Assembly: GCF_003634695.1 (NCBI RefSeq)
Contig: NZ_RBWV01000011.1
Location: 1-64,000 of the forward strand
Reading direction: 5' to 3'
DNA from: Motilibacter peucedani
Lineage (GTDB): Bacteria; Actinomycetota; Actinomycetes; Motilibacterales; Motilibacteraceae
Length of the DNA stretch: 64,000 nt
The notes below the pieces were generated by a model, which saw only the letters and a list, made by a program, of their open reading frames with translations, was not told where the DNA came from and searched no databases. The translations under genes and the position numbers were made by a program. Positions 1 to 8,915 of the stretch are shown in pieces. Within the stretch, counting starts at the first letter, position 1. Every line of letters starts with the position of its first letter.

Positions 1-139
1 TCAGCAGCTCCACTCCACGCCGGGAGGTCCTCCCACATCAAGATCAATCAGATCGTGTCGTCACACGACCTCGACCAACGTGCCTGATCAGTACAGCTAG
101 CGACGTTGCCCGGCCTCGCCGGCGGGGAAAGAGGGCTGC
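1..139. promoter_or_regulatory. 5' flank of a small acidic gene, with a short dyad
   Basis: No coding sequence is supported here; the reading frames I followed are interrupted by stops. The stretch is less GC-rich than the surroundings and holds an inverted repeat TCGTGT-CGTC-ACACGA at 53-68, plus a possible -10 (TACAGC) near 92-97. It probably carries the promoter of the gene at 140. No regulator can be named. Confidence 0.3.
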
Positions 140-346
140 ATGAGCGAGCACGAGCTGGAGTCGGCGATGGACACGGGCAGCGGCGAGGGCGTGCCGGGCA
201 CGGTGCCGCCCGACGGCGAGGAGTCGATGATCGCGGCCGCCGACGAGGTCGTGGCCGCCGTCAGCGACGACGTGCCGCTGCACCGGGGCCAGGTGGCCGG
301 CGCGGACGCCGACGACCCGGACACCCCGGTGTTCAGGGAGCCCTGA
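140..346 (+). CDS. Small acidic hypothetical protein
   Basis: A 68-residue protein rich in Asp and Glu, without a signal peptide, membrane segment or recognisable motif. The ATG at 140 is preceded by a purine-rich GGGGAAAGAGGG that can act as ribosome binding site, and codon use is like the neighbours. It converges on hemB with only 4 nt between the two stop codons, so no separate terminator fits between them. Function unknown; I do not recognise the family. Confidence 0.6.
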   Translation: MSEHELESAMDTGSGEGVPGTVPPDGEESMIAAADEVVAAVSDDVPLHRGQVAGADADDPDTPVFREP

Positions 347-350
347 GCGC

Positions 351-1358
351 TCAGGCCCGGGCGAGCCAGCCCGCGACCTCGGCCGCCCAGTAGGTCAGCA
401 CGACGTCGGCACCGGCGCGCCGGATGCCCGTGACGGTCTCGAGCACGGTGCGGTCGCGGTCGATCCAGCCGCGCTCGGCGGCCGCCTCGACCATGGAGTA
501 CTCCCCCGACACCTGGTAGGCCGCGACCGGCACGTCGACGGTGTCGGCGACCGCGCGCAGGATGTCGAGGTAGGCGCTGGCCGGCTTGACCATCACCATG
601 TCGGCGCCCTCCTCGAGGTCGAGGAGCACCTCGCGCAGCGACTCGCGGGCGTTGGCGGGGTCCTGCTGGTAGGTCTTGCGGTCGCCGCGCAGCGAGGAGT
701 CGACGGCCTCGCGGAACGGGCCGTAGAACGCCGACGCGTACTTCGCCGAGTAGGCGAGCACCGAGGTGGAGGTGAAGCCGGCGGAGTCGAGCGCGGAGCG
801 GATGACGCCGACCTGGCCGTCCATCATGCCGCTGGGACCCACCACGTGGGCACCGGCCTCGGCCTGCACGACCGCCATCTCGGCGTAGCGCACCAGCGTC
901 ACGTCGTTGTCGACGCTGCCGTCGGCGGCGAGCACGCCGCAGTGGCCGTGGTCGGTGAACTCGTCGAGGCACAGGTCGCTCATGACGACCAGGTCGTCGC
1001 CGACCTCCTCGCGCACCGCGCGCAGCGCCTGCTGGAGGATGCCGTCGGGGTCCGTGCCGGCCGAGCCGACGGCGTCCTTGACCAGCGGGATGCCGAACAG
1101 CATGATCCCGCCGAGCCCGAGCGAGGCCGCCTCGGCCGCGGCCTTGCGCAGCGAGTCGAGCGAGTGCTGCACGACGCCCGGCATCGAGGCGATGGCCACG
1201 GGCTCGGACACGCCCTCGCGCACGAAGGCCGGCAGCACCAGGTGGCGCGCCTCGACCGAGGTCTCCGCCACGAGCCGCCGGACGGCGGGGGTGACCCGCA
1301 GCCGGCGGGGGCGTACGGCGGGGAACCCGCGAGTGGGCACGGCGGGGAACCCGCTCAC
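351..1358 (-). CDS. hemB: Delta-aminolevulinic acid dehydratase (porphobilinogen synthase)
   Basis: Condenses two 5-aminolevulinate molecules to porphobilinogen in the cytoplasm, the second common step of tetrapyrrole synthesis. The 335 residues contain both Schiff-base lysines, Lys206 (YSAKYAS) and Lys258 (VMVKPAS). The metal motif reads [14 protein letters not shown]: Cys130 and Cys140 are present but the middle Cys of the zinc type is Asp132, which fits a magnesium-type enzyme. The GTG start overlaps the cobA/hemD stop by 4 nt (GTGA), so it is the last gene of the coupled rex-hem operon. The N-terminus carries an 8-residue tandem duplication (GFPAV twice); a GTG at 1340 is an alternative start that would drop the first copy. 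Confidence 0.95.
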   Translation of the reverse strand: MSGFPAVPTRGFPAVRPRRLRVTPAVRRLVAETSVEARHLVLPAFVREGVSEPVAIASMPGVVQHSLDSLRKAAAEAASLGLGGIMLFGIPLVKDAVGSAGTDPDGILQQALRAVREEVGDDLVVMSDLCLDEFTDHGHCGVLAADGSVDNDVTLVRYAEMAVVQAEAGAHVVGPSGMMDGQVGVIRSALDSAGFTSTSVLAYSAKYASAFYGPFREAVDSSLRGDRKTYQQDPANARESLREVLLDLEEGADMVMVKPASAYLDILRAVADTVDVPVAAYQVSGEYSMVEAAAERGWIDRDRTVLETVTGIRRAGADVVLTYWAAEVAGWLARA

Positions 1359-3184
1359 TTGGCGCGCCGGCGGGCCGAGGGCCGCTTCTCCGACGGGCGC
1401 AGCACCGGCTCGCCCGCCTCGGCCGCGGCGAGCCGCAGCGAGGTGCCGTAGTCGGCGAGCGCACCGGCCAGGGCCGCCACCGACGGCTCCGGCGCGAGCA
1501 CGTCGACGCGCAGCCCGTGCTCCTCGGCCGTCTTGGCGGTCGCCGGGCCGATGCACGCCACGACCGTGGTCGTGTGCGGCTTGCCCGCGATGCCGACCAG
1601 GTTGCGGACGGTCGAGGACGAGGTGAAGATCACCGCGTCGAAGCCGCCCGACTTGATCGCGTCGCGGATCGGGGCGGCCGGGGGTGCCGCGCGCACGGTG
1701 CGGTAGGCCGTGACGTCCTCGACCTGCCAGCCCAGCGCGGTGAGCCCTTCGACGAGGGTCTCGGTGGCGATGTCGGCGCGCGGCAGGAAGACCCGGTCGA
1801 TCGGGTCGAGCACCGGGTCGTAGGCCGGCCAGTCGGCCAGCAGCCCGGCCGAGGACTGCTCGCCCGAGGGCACCAGGTCGGGCACGATGCCCCACGAGCG
1901 CAGGTCGGCGGCGGTCTGCTCGCCCACCGCTGCCACCTTGATGCCCGAGAACGCGCGGGCGTCGAGGCCGTACTCCTCGAACTTCTCGCGGATCGCCTTG
2001 ACCGCGTTGCGCGAGGTGAACGCGATCCACTCGAAGCGGCCGGTGACCAGGCCCTTGACGGCGCGCTCGACCTGCTGCGGGGTGCGCGGCGGCTCGACCG
2101 CGATCGTCGGGACCTCCTCGGGGACGGCGCCGAACGTACGCAGCTGCTCCGAGAGCGTCCCCGCCTGCTCGCGCGTGCGCGGGACGAGCACCCGCCAGCC
2201 GAACAGCGGCTTGGTCTCGAACCACGAGAGCTTGTCGCGCTGGTTGACGACCTCGCCGACGACCACGACGACGCGGCCGGTGCAGCCGGACACGACAGGG
2301 GCGGCGTCGGCCGCCAGGCGACCGAGCGTCGTGACGACCGTCTGCTGGCTGGTGGTGGTGCCGTTGCAGGTGGCTGCCGCGGGGGTGCTCGCCGGGCGGC
2401 CAGCTGCGACGAGCCGCTCGGACACCGACGCGAGCGAGGCTTCGGCGCCCAGCAGCACCAGCGTGGCGCTGCCCGAGGCCAGCGCGTCCCACGAGACGCC
2501 CTTGGCGCTGACGTCGACGACGCGCACCTCCGGGGCCTTCGCCGAGGTGAGCGGCACACCGGCGTAGGCGGGCACGGCTGTCGCGCTGGAGACGCCCGGC
2601 ACGACCTCGAAGGGCACCTTGGCCTTGGCCAGCGCCGCGGCCGCCTCGGCGCCGTGGCCGGCGAGGAACGGGTCGCCGCTGAACAGCCGGGCGACCGCGC
2701 GGCCGTCGCGGGCGTGGCGGACCAGGACCCGCGCGAGCTCGGTGTCGGACGAGCCCGCCAGCGAGGTGTCGACGCGCTCGGCGTCGGGGCGCGCGTAGCG
2801 GGCGACGACGTCGGCGTGCAGCTCGAGCGAGCCGACGACCACGTCGGCAGCTCGGAGCACCTCGACCGCGCGCACGGTCAGCAGCCCGGGGTCTCCGGGG
2901 CCTGCGCCGATGAGGGCGACGGTGCCCACCGGCTTCGCGCCCGCCTTCGGCGCCGCGGCCCGCTTGGTGGTCTTGGCGGTCGAGGGAGCGGACCCGCCGG
3001 CGGTCGCCTGCGCGTCGGCGCCCTCGGGCACCGCGACGGCTGCGGCGTCGGCCTCGGCCGAGACGGTCACGACCGGGACGTCGGAGCTGACGGACACGGC
3101 GGAGACACCTCCGAGGTCGGCAGAGATCTCCACGGGAGCCTCGTTTCCGGTGTTGTTCTTCGTCGAGACGAGGCGGGTCGTCAC
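1355..3184 (-). CDS. cobA-hemD: Fused uroporphyrinogen-III methyltransferase / uroporphyrinogen-III synthase
   Basis: A 609-residue two-domain enzyme. After an Ala/Val/Lys-rich N-terminal extension of about 80 residues comes a SUMT-type methyltransferase domain ([11 protein letters not shown] near 90, GDPFLAGHG, and a third motif around [11 protein letters not shown]), then a HemD domain from about residue 345 ([28 protein letters not shown]). HemD closes hydroxymethylbilane to uroporphyrinogen III; the SUMT domain adds two methyl groups at C2 and C7 to give precorrin-2 for sirohaem or cobalamin. This fusion is common in Actinobacteria. The GTG start overlaps the hemC stop by 4 nt. I take this GTG rather than an upstream extension because it restores operon coupling. 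Confidence 0.93.
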   Translation of the reverse strand: MTTRLVSTKNNTGNEAPVEISADLGGVSAVSVSSDVPVVTVSAEADAAAVAVPEGADAQATAGGSAPSTAKTTKRAAAPKAGAKPVGTVALIGAGPGDPGLLTVRAVEVLRAADVVVGSLELHADVVARYARPDAERVDTSLAGSSDTELARVLVRHARDGRAVARLFSGDPFLAGHGAEAAAALAKAKVPFEVVPGVSSATAVPAYAGVPLTSAKAPEVRVVDVSAKGVSWDALASGSATLVLLGAEASLASVSERLVAAGRPASTPAAATCNGTTTSQQTVVTTLGRLAADAAPVVSGCTGRVVVVVGEVVNQRDKLSWFETKPLFGWRVLVPRTREQAGTLSEQLRTFGAVPEEVPTIAVEPPRTPQQVERAVKGLVTGRFEWIAFTSRNAVKAIREKFEEYGLDARAFSGIKVAAVGEQTAADLRSWGIVPDLVPSGEQSSAGLLADWPAYDPVLDPIDRVFLPRADIATETLVEGLTALGWQVEDVTAYRTVRAAPPAAPIRDAIKSGGFDAVIFTSSSTVRNLVGIAGKPHTTTVVACIGPATAKTAEEHGLRVDVLAPEPSVAALAGALADYGTSLRLAAAEAGEPVLRPSEKRPSARRRAK

Positions 3185-4230
3185 GTGACACGCTCCCCAG
3201 TTAGGGGCCCGAGGTCGGGCAGGTGGGCGGAAGCGGGGGCGTCCGGGAGCGGCGACGATGACGCACTCGGGTCGAGGGAGGTCGTGGTGCCGGCCGCGGC
3301 CAGCGAGGGGGCGAGCTCGGCGGCGCCCGCCTCGAGCAGGTCGGCGGCGAGCCGGGCGCCGAGGGCCCGCGCGTCGGCGGGGCTCGCGCAGGGCCCGGTG
3401 ACGCTCAGCCGGAGCGCGTCGCCCGAGGACGAGGCGACGACGGCGCGCAGGTAGGCCTCGGCCCGGCCCTCGTCGTCCTCGCCGAGCTCGGCCAGGGCGC
3501 CGACGGGCGCGGAGCAGCCCGCCTCGAGCGCGGCCAGCAGCGAGCGCTCGGCCAGCACGGCGAGCCGGGACGCCGGGTCGTCGAGGGCGGCCAGCAGCGC
3601 TGCGGTCTCGGCGTCGTCGGTGCGGCACTCGACCGCGAGCGCGCCCTGCCCCGGGGCCGGCAGCAGCTGCAGCGGGTCGAGGGTCTCGGTGACCACGTCG
3701 GTGCGCCCGAGCCGGGCCAGGCCGGCGCGGGCGAGGACCACCGCGTCGAGCTCGCCGGAGCTGACGAACCCGAGCCGGGTGTCGACGTTGCCGCGCACGG
3801 CGACGACCTCGTGCCCGTGGCCCAGCGCGGCGATCTGAGCGGCCCGCCGGGGCGAACCGGTGCCGATGCGCGAGCCCGGGGGCAGCTCGGCCAGGGTCAG
3901 CCCGTCGCGGGCGACGAGCACGTCGCGCGGGTCCTCCCGCAGGGGCACGGCGGCGAGCGCGATGCCGGGCGCCGGCGCGGTGGGGAGGTCCTTGAGCGAG
4001 TGGACCGCGAGGTCGACCTCGCCGCGCAGCAGCGCGTCGCGCAGGGCCCCGACGAAGACGCCCGTGCCGCCGATCTGGGCGAGCGCGGCACGGGTCACGT
4101 CGCCGTAGGTGGTGATCTCGACGAGCTCGACCTCACGGCCGGTCGCAGCGGTGAGCGCGGCGGCGACGTGGCCCGACTGCGCGGTCGCGAGCGCGCTGCG
4201 GCGCGTGCCGAGCAGCAGCGGTGCGCTCAT
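3181..4230 (-). CDS. hemC: Hydroxymethylbilane synthase (porphobilinogen deaminase)
   Basis: Polymerises four porphobilinogens to hydroxymethylbilane. The 349 residues show [11 protein letters not shown] at the N-terminus, HSLKDLP around the catalytic Asp81, [11 protein letters not shown] and GNVDTRL for substrate binding, and Cys239 in EAGCSAPVG, which carries the dipyrromethane cofactor. The C-terminus has a low-complexity Ser/Ala/Pro tail of about 45 residues beyond the usual fold. The ATG overlaps the hemA stop by 4 nt (ATGA), so it is translationally coupled to hemA. Confidence 0.96.
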   Translation of the reverse strand: MSAPLLLGTRRSALATAQSGHVAAALTAATGREVELVEITTYGDVTRAALAQIGGTGVFVGALRDALLRGEVDLAVHSLKDLPTAPAPGIALAAVPLREDPRDVLVARDGLTLAELPPGSRIGTGSPRRAAQIAALGHGHEVVAVRGNVDTRLGFVSSGELDAVVLARAGLARLGRTDVVTETLDPLQLLPAPGQGALAVECRTDDAETAALLAALDDPASRLAVLAERSLLAALEAGCSAPVGALAELGEDDEGRAEAYLRAVVASSSGDALRLSVTGPCASPADARALGARLAADLLEAGAAELAPSLAAAGTTTSLDPSASSSPLPDAPASAHLPDLGPLTGERVT

Positions 4231-5534
4231 CGCCCCGGCTCCTCGACCGCGGCGCGGGAGACCGCCTCGGCCGGGCCCGGGCCCAGGTCGAACAGCTCGC
4301 GCAGGACCTCGGCGTAGGACACCGGCACCGGCTCGGCGGCCAGCTCCTTGACCCGCACGGTCGGCGCGTGCAGCAGCTTGTCGACGACCCGGCGCAGGGC
4401 GTGCGACACCTCGTCGAGCGTGCGCCCGTCGGCCTCGGGCAGCCGCCCGGTCAGCCGGTCGAGCTCGGCCTCGACGACCTGGTCGGCACGGGCCCGCAGC
4501 GCCACGACGGTGGGCGCGACGCTGGCCGCGAGCTGCCAGGCCAGGAACGCCTGCACCTCCGAGGCGACGATGGCGCGGGCGGCCGAGATGTCGGGGCCGC
4601 CGTCCTGGGCGGCCACCAGCTCGCCGATGCGCTCGAGGTCGACGAGGTGGACGCCCGGGATGTCGGCGACCGCGGACTCGACGTCGCGGGGCAGCGCGAG
4701 GTCGACCACGGCGTACGCGCCTCCGGCCCGCCGCGCGAGCGCCCGGCCGACCTGCTCGGCGGAGACGACGGTGCCGACGGCACCGGTGCACGAGACCACC
4801 AGGTCGGTGGCGGCGAGCTCGTCCTCGAGGGCCTCGAGCGGCGCGTAGCGGCCGCCGACGCTCTCGGCGACGCGCTCGCCGTGGGCGCGGGTGCGGTTGG
4901 CGACGACGATGTCGGTGACGCCGGCGCGCTGGAGCGTGGTGGCGGCGAGGGCGCTGAGCGAGCCGGCGCCGACGACGAGGGCCCGGCGCCCGACGAGCCC
5001 GTCGAGCACGCCCTCGGCGCTGGCGAGCCCGACGCCGACGACCGACTGCCCCGCGCGGTCGATGCCGGTGTCGGTGCGGGCGCGCTTGCCGACCCGCAGC
5101 GCGGTCTGCACGAGCTCGTTGAGGACGCGGCGCACGGTGCCGGCCTCCTGGGCGACGCGCAGGGCCTGCTTGACCTGTCCGAGGATCTGGCCCTCGCCGA
5201 CGACCATCGAGTCGAGACCGGCGGCCACGGAGAACAGGTGGGAGACCGCCCGCTCCTCGTAGTGGACGTAGAGGTGCGGGGTGAGCTCCTCGATCGACAT
5301 GCCCATGCGCTCGCTGATGAGCGCGCCCAGCTCGGCGACGCCGCCGTGGAACTTGTCGACGTCGGCGTAGACCTCGAGCCGGTTGCACGTCGCGATCGCC
5401 ACTGCCTCGGTCACGTGGACGCCGCTGACCGCGGCCGTCAGCAGCGCGGGCACCTCGGACCAGGGCAGCGCCGCGCGCTCGAGCACGGGCACCGGCGCGG
5501 TGCGGTGGGAGAGCCCGACGGCGAGCACGCTCAC
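4227..5534 (-). CDS. hemA: Glutamyl-tRNA reductase
   Basis: Reduces glutamyl-tRNA to glutamate-1-semialdehyde with NADPH, the committed step of the C5 haem pathway. The 435-residue protein has the expected length; catalytic Cys50 sits in ATCNRLEVY, the helical region contains [11 protein letters not shown], and the NADPH-binding Rossmann domain starts at [12 protein letters not shown]. The GTG start overlaps the rex stop by 4 nt, placing it second in the operon. This pathway choice implies a separate hemL gene for the next step; none is in this window. Confidence 0.97.
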   Translation of the reverse strand: MSVLAVGLSHRTAPVPVLERAALPWSEVPALLTAAVSGVHVTEAVAIATCNRLEVYADVDKFHGGVAELGALISERMGMSIEELTPHLYVHYEERAVSHLFSVAAGLDSMVVGEGQILGQVKQALRVAQEAGTVRRVLNELVQTALRVGKRARTDTGIDRAGQSVVGVGLASAEGVLDGLVGRRALVVGAGSLSALAATTLQRAGVTDIVVANRTRAHGERVAESVGGRYAPLEALEDELAATDLVVSCTGAVGTVVSAEQVGRALARRAGGAYAVVDLALPRDVESAVADIPGVHLVDLERIGELVAAQDGGPDISAARAIVASEVQAFLAWQLAASVAPTVVALRARADQVVEAELDRLTGRLPEADGRTLDEVSHALRRVVDKLLHAPTVRVKELAAEPVPVSYAEVLRELFDLGPGPAEAVSRAAVEEPGR

Positions 5535-6277
5535 GACGCGTCCCCCGCGGCGGCCAGGCCGAGCTCGGCGGGCAGCCGGCGCGAGTCGTGGAAGGCGAGG
5601 ATGGCCAGCTCGACCGAGAGGTCGACGCGGCGCACGTCGACGCCGTCGGGCACGCTCAGCGTGGTGGGCGCGAAGCTCAGAATGCTGGCGATGCCGGCGT
5701 CGACGAGCCGGTCGCAGACCGACTGCGCGGCGGGGCCAGGAGTGGTGATGACGCCGATGGCGGCCCCGGTGCGGGCGACCACCTGCTCGAGCGCGGCGAC
5801 GTCCTCGACGACGAGGTCGCCGACCGGCGTCCCCACCACCGCGGGGTCGGTGTCGAGCAGCGCGCTGACCCGGAACCCGCGCGAGCCGAAGCCGGCGTAG
5901 CCCGCGAGCGCCGAGCCGAGGTTGCCGGCGCCGACGATCACGACGGCGCGCTCGTGGGTGAGGCCGAGCATGTGGGAGACCCGCTCGGCGAGCGCCTCGA
6001 CGTCGTAGCCGACCCCGCGGGTGCCGGTCGGGCCGAGGTGCGAGAGGTCGCGGCGGACCACGGCGGACCCCACGCCGGCGAGGCCGGCCAGCTCGTCGGA
6101 GCTGACGGTGCGGGTGCCCCGGTCGGACAGGGCGCCGAGCACCCGCAGGTAGACCGGGAGGCGCGCGACGGTCGCGTCGGGTACGCCGGGGAGGAGCAGT
6201 CGCTCGGGCACGTCGGCTCCGAAGGCGGCTGCGGGAACGCGCTTCTCAGCGCTGCCCTCGCTCCGGCGTTCGGTCAC
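5531..6277 (-). CDS. rex: Redox-sensing transcriptional repressor Rex
   Basis: Senses the NADH/NAD+ ratio and represses respiratory and haem genes when NADH is high. The 248 residues show an N-terminal winged helix ([21 protein letters not shown]) followed by a Rossmann fold with [12 protein letters not shown], then the domain-swap helix at the C-terminus. The first 40 residues are a variable extension. It heads the rex-hemA-hemC-cobA/hemD-hemB operon, the usual actinobacterial arrangement. A GGGAG lies about 15 nt before the GTG, rather far, so a slightly later start is possible. Confidence 0.93.
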   Translation of the reverse strand: MTERRSEGSAEKRVPAAAFGADVPERLLLPGVPDATVARLPVYLRVLGALSDRGTRTVSSDELAGLAGVGSAVVRRDLSHLGPTGTRGVGYDVEALAERVSHMLGLTHERAVVIVGAGNLGSALAGYAGFGSRGFRVSALLDTDPAVVGTPVGDLVVEDVAALEQVVARTGAAIGVITTPGPAAQSVCDRLVDAGIASILSFAPTTLSVPDGVDVRRVDLSVELAILAFHDSRRLPAELGLAAAGDAS

Positions 6278-6319
6278 GGTTTGCGGCTCGCACTCCCTGG
6301 TGGGCGGGTTGGCGTGGCA

Positions 6320-6349
6320 AGGCTACGCAGCCGGACGGGCTACGACCAA
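6320..6349 (-). promoter_or_regulatory. Possible promoter of the rex-hem operon
   Basis: Reading leftwards, TTGGTC (6349-6344) and TAGCCT (6325-6320) are 18 bp apart and would start transcription about 35-40 nt before rex. No full Rex operator (TGTGAA-type dyad) is visible between 6278 and 6387, so autoregulation cannot be shown from sequence. Confidence 0.3.
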
Positions 6350-6387
6350 GTTTGACAACTGGGCCTCGGGCAACCTTGGGATCCAGC

Positions 6388-6639
6388 CTACTTCCGGCCG
6401 CGCCCGATCGCCTGCTCGAGCCGGGAGGCGTCGACGTGCCAGTAGTCCACGACGACGTCGTCGACGAGCACGACCGGGATCCGCTCCCAGTAGGCGTCGT
6501 GGAGCGCCGCGTCGTCGAGGATGCTGCGCTCCTCGTAGCCCTCCCCCAGCCGGCCGGTCACCTCGGCGACGACCTCGCGGGCCGCGTCGCAGAGGTGGCA
6601 GCCGGGCTTGCCGACCAGGACGACCCGCGGTGCGCTCAC
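6388..6639 (-). CDS. Glutaredoxin-like protein
   Basis: An 83-residue single-domain thioredoxin-fold protein of the DUF836 glutaredoxin-like family. The redox motif is CHLC at residues 14-17 within VGKPGCHLCDAA, and the cis-Pro loop is visible as RIPVVLVDD. A cytoplasmic role in thiol-disulfide exchange is likely, but the reductant is unknown. In mycobacteria a similar gene lies just upstream of hemA; here it is 110 nt upstream of rex on the same strand and may be cotranscribed. Confidence 0.85.
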   Translation of the reverse strand: MSAPRVVLVGKPGCHLCDAAREVVAEVTGRLGEGYEERSILDDAALHDAYWERIPVVLVDDVVVDYWHVDASRLEQAIGRGRK

Positions 6640-6679
6640 GCTCGCCGAGTCTGCCCCACGCGTGCCGCGGTCGCGTCGG

Positions 6680-7537
6680 ATGGACGCCGGGCCCCTGGTG
6701 TGGTTGCGTCAGGGCGTGCGGACGAGCGGGGGGACGGAGGGCGGCGCGGGTGCCGCTCTGCCCGACGACTTCCCGGTGACGGCACCGGCGCTCCCCGGCC
6801 GCGTGCTGTTCGACCAGCGCTGGCGCGACCTGGCCTTCCTGCACTGGCCGGTCGACCCGGAGGCCGTGCGCCGGTTCTTCCCGCCGGGCTGCGAGCCCGA
6901 CGTGCTGGGCGGCACGACGTGGGTGAGCCTGGTGCCGTTCGGCATGTCGGGCGCCGGGCTGGGCGAGGGCCGGCCGGTCCCCTGGCTCGGCTCGTTCCTC
7001 GAGACCAACGTGCGGCTCTACTCGGTCGACGCCGCCGGCCGGCACGGCGTCGTCTTCCGCAGCCTCGACGCGAGCCGGCTGCTCGTGGTGCTCGCCGCGC
7101 GGGTGGGCCTCGGCCTGCCCTACACCTGGTCGCGGATGCGCGAGCAGGAGGGCGCCGCCGCCCGGGAGTGGCGCTCCTCCCGGCGCTGGCCCGGGCCGCG
7201 AGGAGCCCGCACCAGCATCGCCCTCACCGTGGGTCCGCCGGTGGTGCCGACGCCGCTCGACGTCTTCCTCACCTCGCGCTGGGGCGCCCACACGCGGGTC
7301 GCCGGCCGTACGCTGTGGGTGCCGAACTCCCACGAGCCCTGGCCGCTGCGCGAGGCGGCGGTGACCGCGCTCGACGACGAGCTCTGCGCCGCCGCAGGGG
7401 TGCCGGTCGCCGGCCCGCCGCCGCTGGTGCGCTTCAGCGAGGGCGTGCGCACGGTGTTCGGGCGCCCGCAGCTCCTCCCCACGCCGGCCCTCGCCCGCTG
7501 GCGGCCGCGGCGCGTGGCGCTGGGGACGCGGACGTGA
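6680..7537 (+). CDS. DUF2071 family protein (YqjF-like)
   Basis: A 285-residue soluble protein with the DUF2071 signature: RVLFDQRWRDLAFLHWPVDPEAVRRFFPPG near the start and VRFSEGVRTVFGRPQLL at the end. The molecular function of the family is unknown. The ATG at 6680 is 40 nt from the divergent glutaredoxin start; an in-frame extension to 6608 would overlap that gene and was not chosen. The stop overlaps the next gene's GTG by 4 nt, so the two are coupled. Confidence 0.8.
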   Translation: MDAGPLVWLRQGVRTSGGTEGGAGAALPDDFPVTAPALPGRVLFDQRWRDLAFLHWPVDPEAVRRFFPPGCEPDVLGGTTWVSLVPFGMSGAGLGEGRPVPWLGSFLETNVRLYSVDAAGRHGVVFRSLDASRLLVVLAARVGLGLPYTWSRMREQEGAAAREWRSSRRWPGPRGARTSIALTVGPPVVPTPLDVFLTSRWGAHTRVAGRTLWVPNSHEPWPLREAAVTALDDELCAAAGVPVAGPPPLVRFSEGVRTVFGRPQLLPTPALARWRPRRVALGTRT

Positions 7538-8253
7538 GGGCACCACTGCGTACGCGTCGCGACCTCGCCCGCGCCTGGCACGCCGCCACGGCCGCGGTCT
7601 GCGCCGTCGCCCTGGCCGTGCAGGTGGGGCTGGTGGTCTCCGGGGCCTCGGTGCTCGTGACCGACGGGCCGGTGCCCGGCACCGGCACGCGGCTGTGGCG
7701 CTTCTTCGGCTACTTCACCGTCCAGAGCAACCTGCTCGTGCTGGTGACGGTCGCGTCCCTGGCGCTCGACCCGGCGCGCGACGGGCGGCTCTGGCGGGTC
7801 ACCCGCCTCGACGCCGTGGTGGGCATCACGGTGACCGGGGTCGTGCACTTCTTCTTCCTGCGCCCGCTGCTGCACCTGCACGGCTGGTCGGCGGTCACCG
7901 ACAAGCTGCTGCACGTGGTGGTGCCGCTGATGGCGGTCGCGGGCTGGCTCGCCCTGGGGCCGCGCGGGCGGACCGACGGGCGGACGGTCGCCGGCGCGAT
8001 GGCCTGGCCGCTGGCCTACGTCGTCTACACCGGCGTCTACGGCGCCTCCGCCCACTGGTACCCGTACCCGTTCGCCGACGTCGACCGGCACGGGTACGCG
8101 CGGGTGGCCGTCAACGGGCTCGGCGTGCTCGCGCTGCTGCTGGCCCTGTCGCTCGCCGCCCGGGCCCTGGACGGGCAGGCGCTGGACGGGCAAGGGCTGG
8201 ACGCACCGCGGAGCGGTGGCGCGCAGGGCACCACCGCTCCGGAGGAGGCGTAG
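7534..8253 (+). CDS. Pr6Pr family integral membrane protein
   Basis: A 239-residue membrane protein with about six hydrophobic segments. FFGYFTVQSNLLV near residue 60, HFFFLRPLLH in the middle and the HWYPYPFADVDRHGY loop towards the C-terminus match the Pr6Pr (FAR-17a/AIG1-like) membrane family, whose biochemical role is unknown. The GTG start overlaps the DUF2071 stop by 4 nt. The last 30 residues contain two LDGQ repeats in a polar tail. Confidence 0.82.
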   Translation: MRAPLRTRRDLARAWHAATAAVCAVALAVQVGLVVSGASVLVTDGPVPGTGTRLWRFFGYFTVQSNLLVLVTVASLALDPARDGRLWRVTRLDAVVGITVTGVVHFFFLRPLLHLHGWSAVTDKLLHVVVPLMAVAGWLALGPRGRTDGRTVAGAMAWPLAYVVYTGVYGASAHWYPYPFADVDRHGYARVAVNGLGVLALLLALSLAARALDGQALDGQGLDAPRSGGAQGTTAPEEA

Positions 8254-8262
8254 AGAGGAGCT

Positions 8263-8280
8263 CGCGGGCTCGCGCCCGCG
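8263..8280. terminator. Hairpin between convergent genes
   Basis: CGCGGGC (8263-8269), loop TCGC, GCCCGCG (8274-8280). It sits in the 33-nt gap between the Pr6Pr gene and the convergent bS22 gene, so it can serve both strands. No T-run follows, as is usual in this kind of genome. Confidence 0.5.
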
Positions 8281-8286
8281 GCGTCG

Positions 8287-8385
8287 CTACTTCTTGTTGC
8301 GGCGCTGGACGCGCGTCTTGCGAAGCAGCTTGCGGTGCTTCTTCTTCGCCATGCGCTTGCGACGCTTCTTGATGACCGAACCCAC
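8287..8385 (-). CDS. Small ribosomal subunit protein bS22 (AURKAIP1/COX24-domain)
   Basis: A 32-residue, extremely basic protein read as [20 protein letters not shown] then [12 protein letters not shown]. This matches the actinobacterial AURKAIP1/COX24-domain family, shown in mycobacteria to be the extra small-subunit ribosomal protein bS22. The start is GTG, supported by GAGGAG 7 nt upstream. The order HTH gene followed by bS22 on the same strand is the same as Rv0500A-Rv0500B. It is short enough to be missed by length filters. Confidence 0.93.
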   Translation of the reverse strand: MGSVIKKRRKRMAKKKHRKLLRKTRVQRRNKK

Positions 8386-8455
8386 GCGAGCTCCTCAACC
8401 AGACCGGACGGATCGACCTGCGCCCCGGCTCGGGTGGAGCAGGCGGGCAGTGATG

Positions 8456-8474
8456 CCCCGGCCAGCGGCCGGGG
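8456..8474 (-). terminator. Strong GC hairpin upstream of bS22
   Basis: CCCCGGCC (8456-8463), loop AGC, GGCCGGGG (8467-8474): a perfect 8-bp stem between the HTH gene and bS22, which share a strand. It may end the HTH transcript or attenuate readthrough into bS22. Confidence 0.5.
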
Positions 8475-8546
8475 ACGAGGGCTCAAGCGTACCTGCGCGC
8501 GGCACCCCTGCGTACCCGTACCGCGGGCGGGGGCACGGGCGCAGGG

Positions 8547-8771
8547 TCAGGCGGTGCCCATGAACGAGCCGCGCACGTAGTCGTGCACCGCCTGCTCCGG
8601 GACGCGGAAGGAGCGGCCGACGCGCACGGCGGGCAGCTCGCCCGAGTGCACCAGCCGGTAGACCGTCATCTTGGACACGCGCATGATGTCGGCCACCTCG
8701 GCGACCGTCATGAACCGCATCTCCCCCAGCGAGGCACCCTGGGGCCTCTCACCGCCGGCCTTGCCTGCCAT
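8547..8771 (-). CDS. Excisionase-like helix-turn-helix DNA-binding protein
   Basis: A 74-residue MerR/excisionase-type DNA-binding protein. The HTH spans about residues 20-70 (RFMTVAEVADIMRVSKMTVY, then RLVHSGELPAVRVGRSFRVP). It belongs to the conserved actinobacterial family found beside bS22 and often near proC (Rv0500A-like); no phage genes are nearby, so it is not a true excisionase. The ATG at 8771 has GGGAG about 10 nt upstream. A longer in-frame GTG start at 8825 exists but lacks a site and adds a low-complexity leader. Confidence 0.85.
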   Translation of the reverse strand: MAGKAGGERPQGASLGEMRFMTVAEVADIMRVSKMTVYRLVHSGELPAVRVGRSFRVPEQAVHDYVRGSFMGTA

Positions 8772-8846
8772 CGCGCACCGGACTCCCTGCTCCGGGCGGG
8801 TGCCGGCTTCCCCTCCGGCACGCACGTCACCCAGACGCCTGGCGCA

Positions 8847-8875
8847 AGAGTAGGGGCGAACGGGGCGGAAGTGAA
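8847..8875 (-). promoter_or_regulatory. Predicted promoter of the HTH gene
   Basis: On the minus strand TTCACT (8875-8870), 17-bp spacer, TACTCT (8852-8847). This is a reasonable housekeeping-sigma promoter about 75 nt before the ATG at 8771. Confidence 0.5.
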
Positions 8876-8915
8876 AGGCGGGCAGCGCAGATCCACCCGC
8901 TCGCCGCCCGCGTCC

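Noticed and set aside
4221-5900. Long open frame on the + strand opposite hemA and rex
   Set aside because: It mirrors the codon bias of the real minus-strand genes; the product is low-complexity and has no motif.
8547-8771. Phage excisionase
   Set aside because: No integrase, att site or phage gene nearby, and the gene is a conserved neighbour of bS22.
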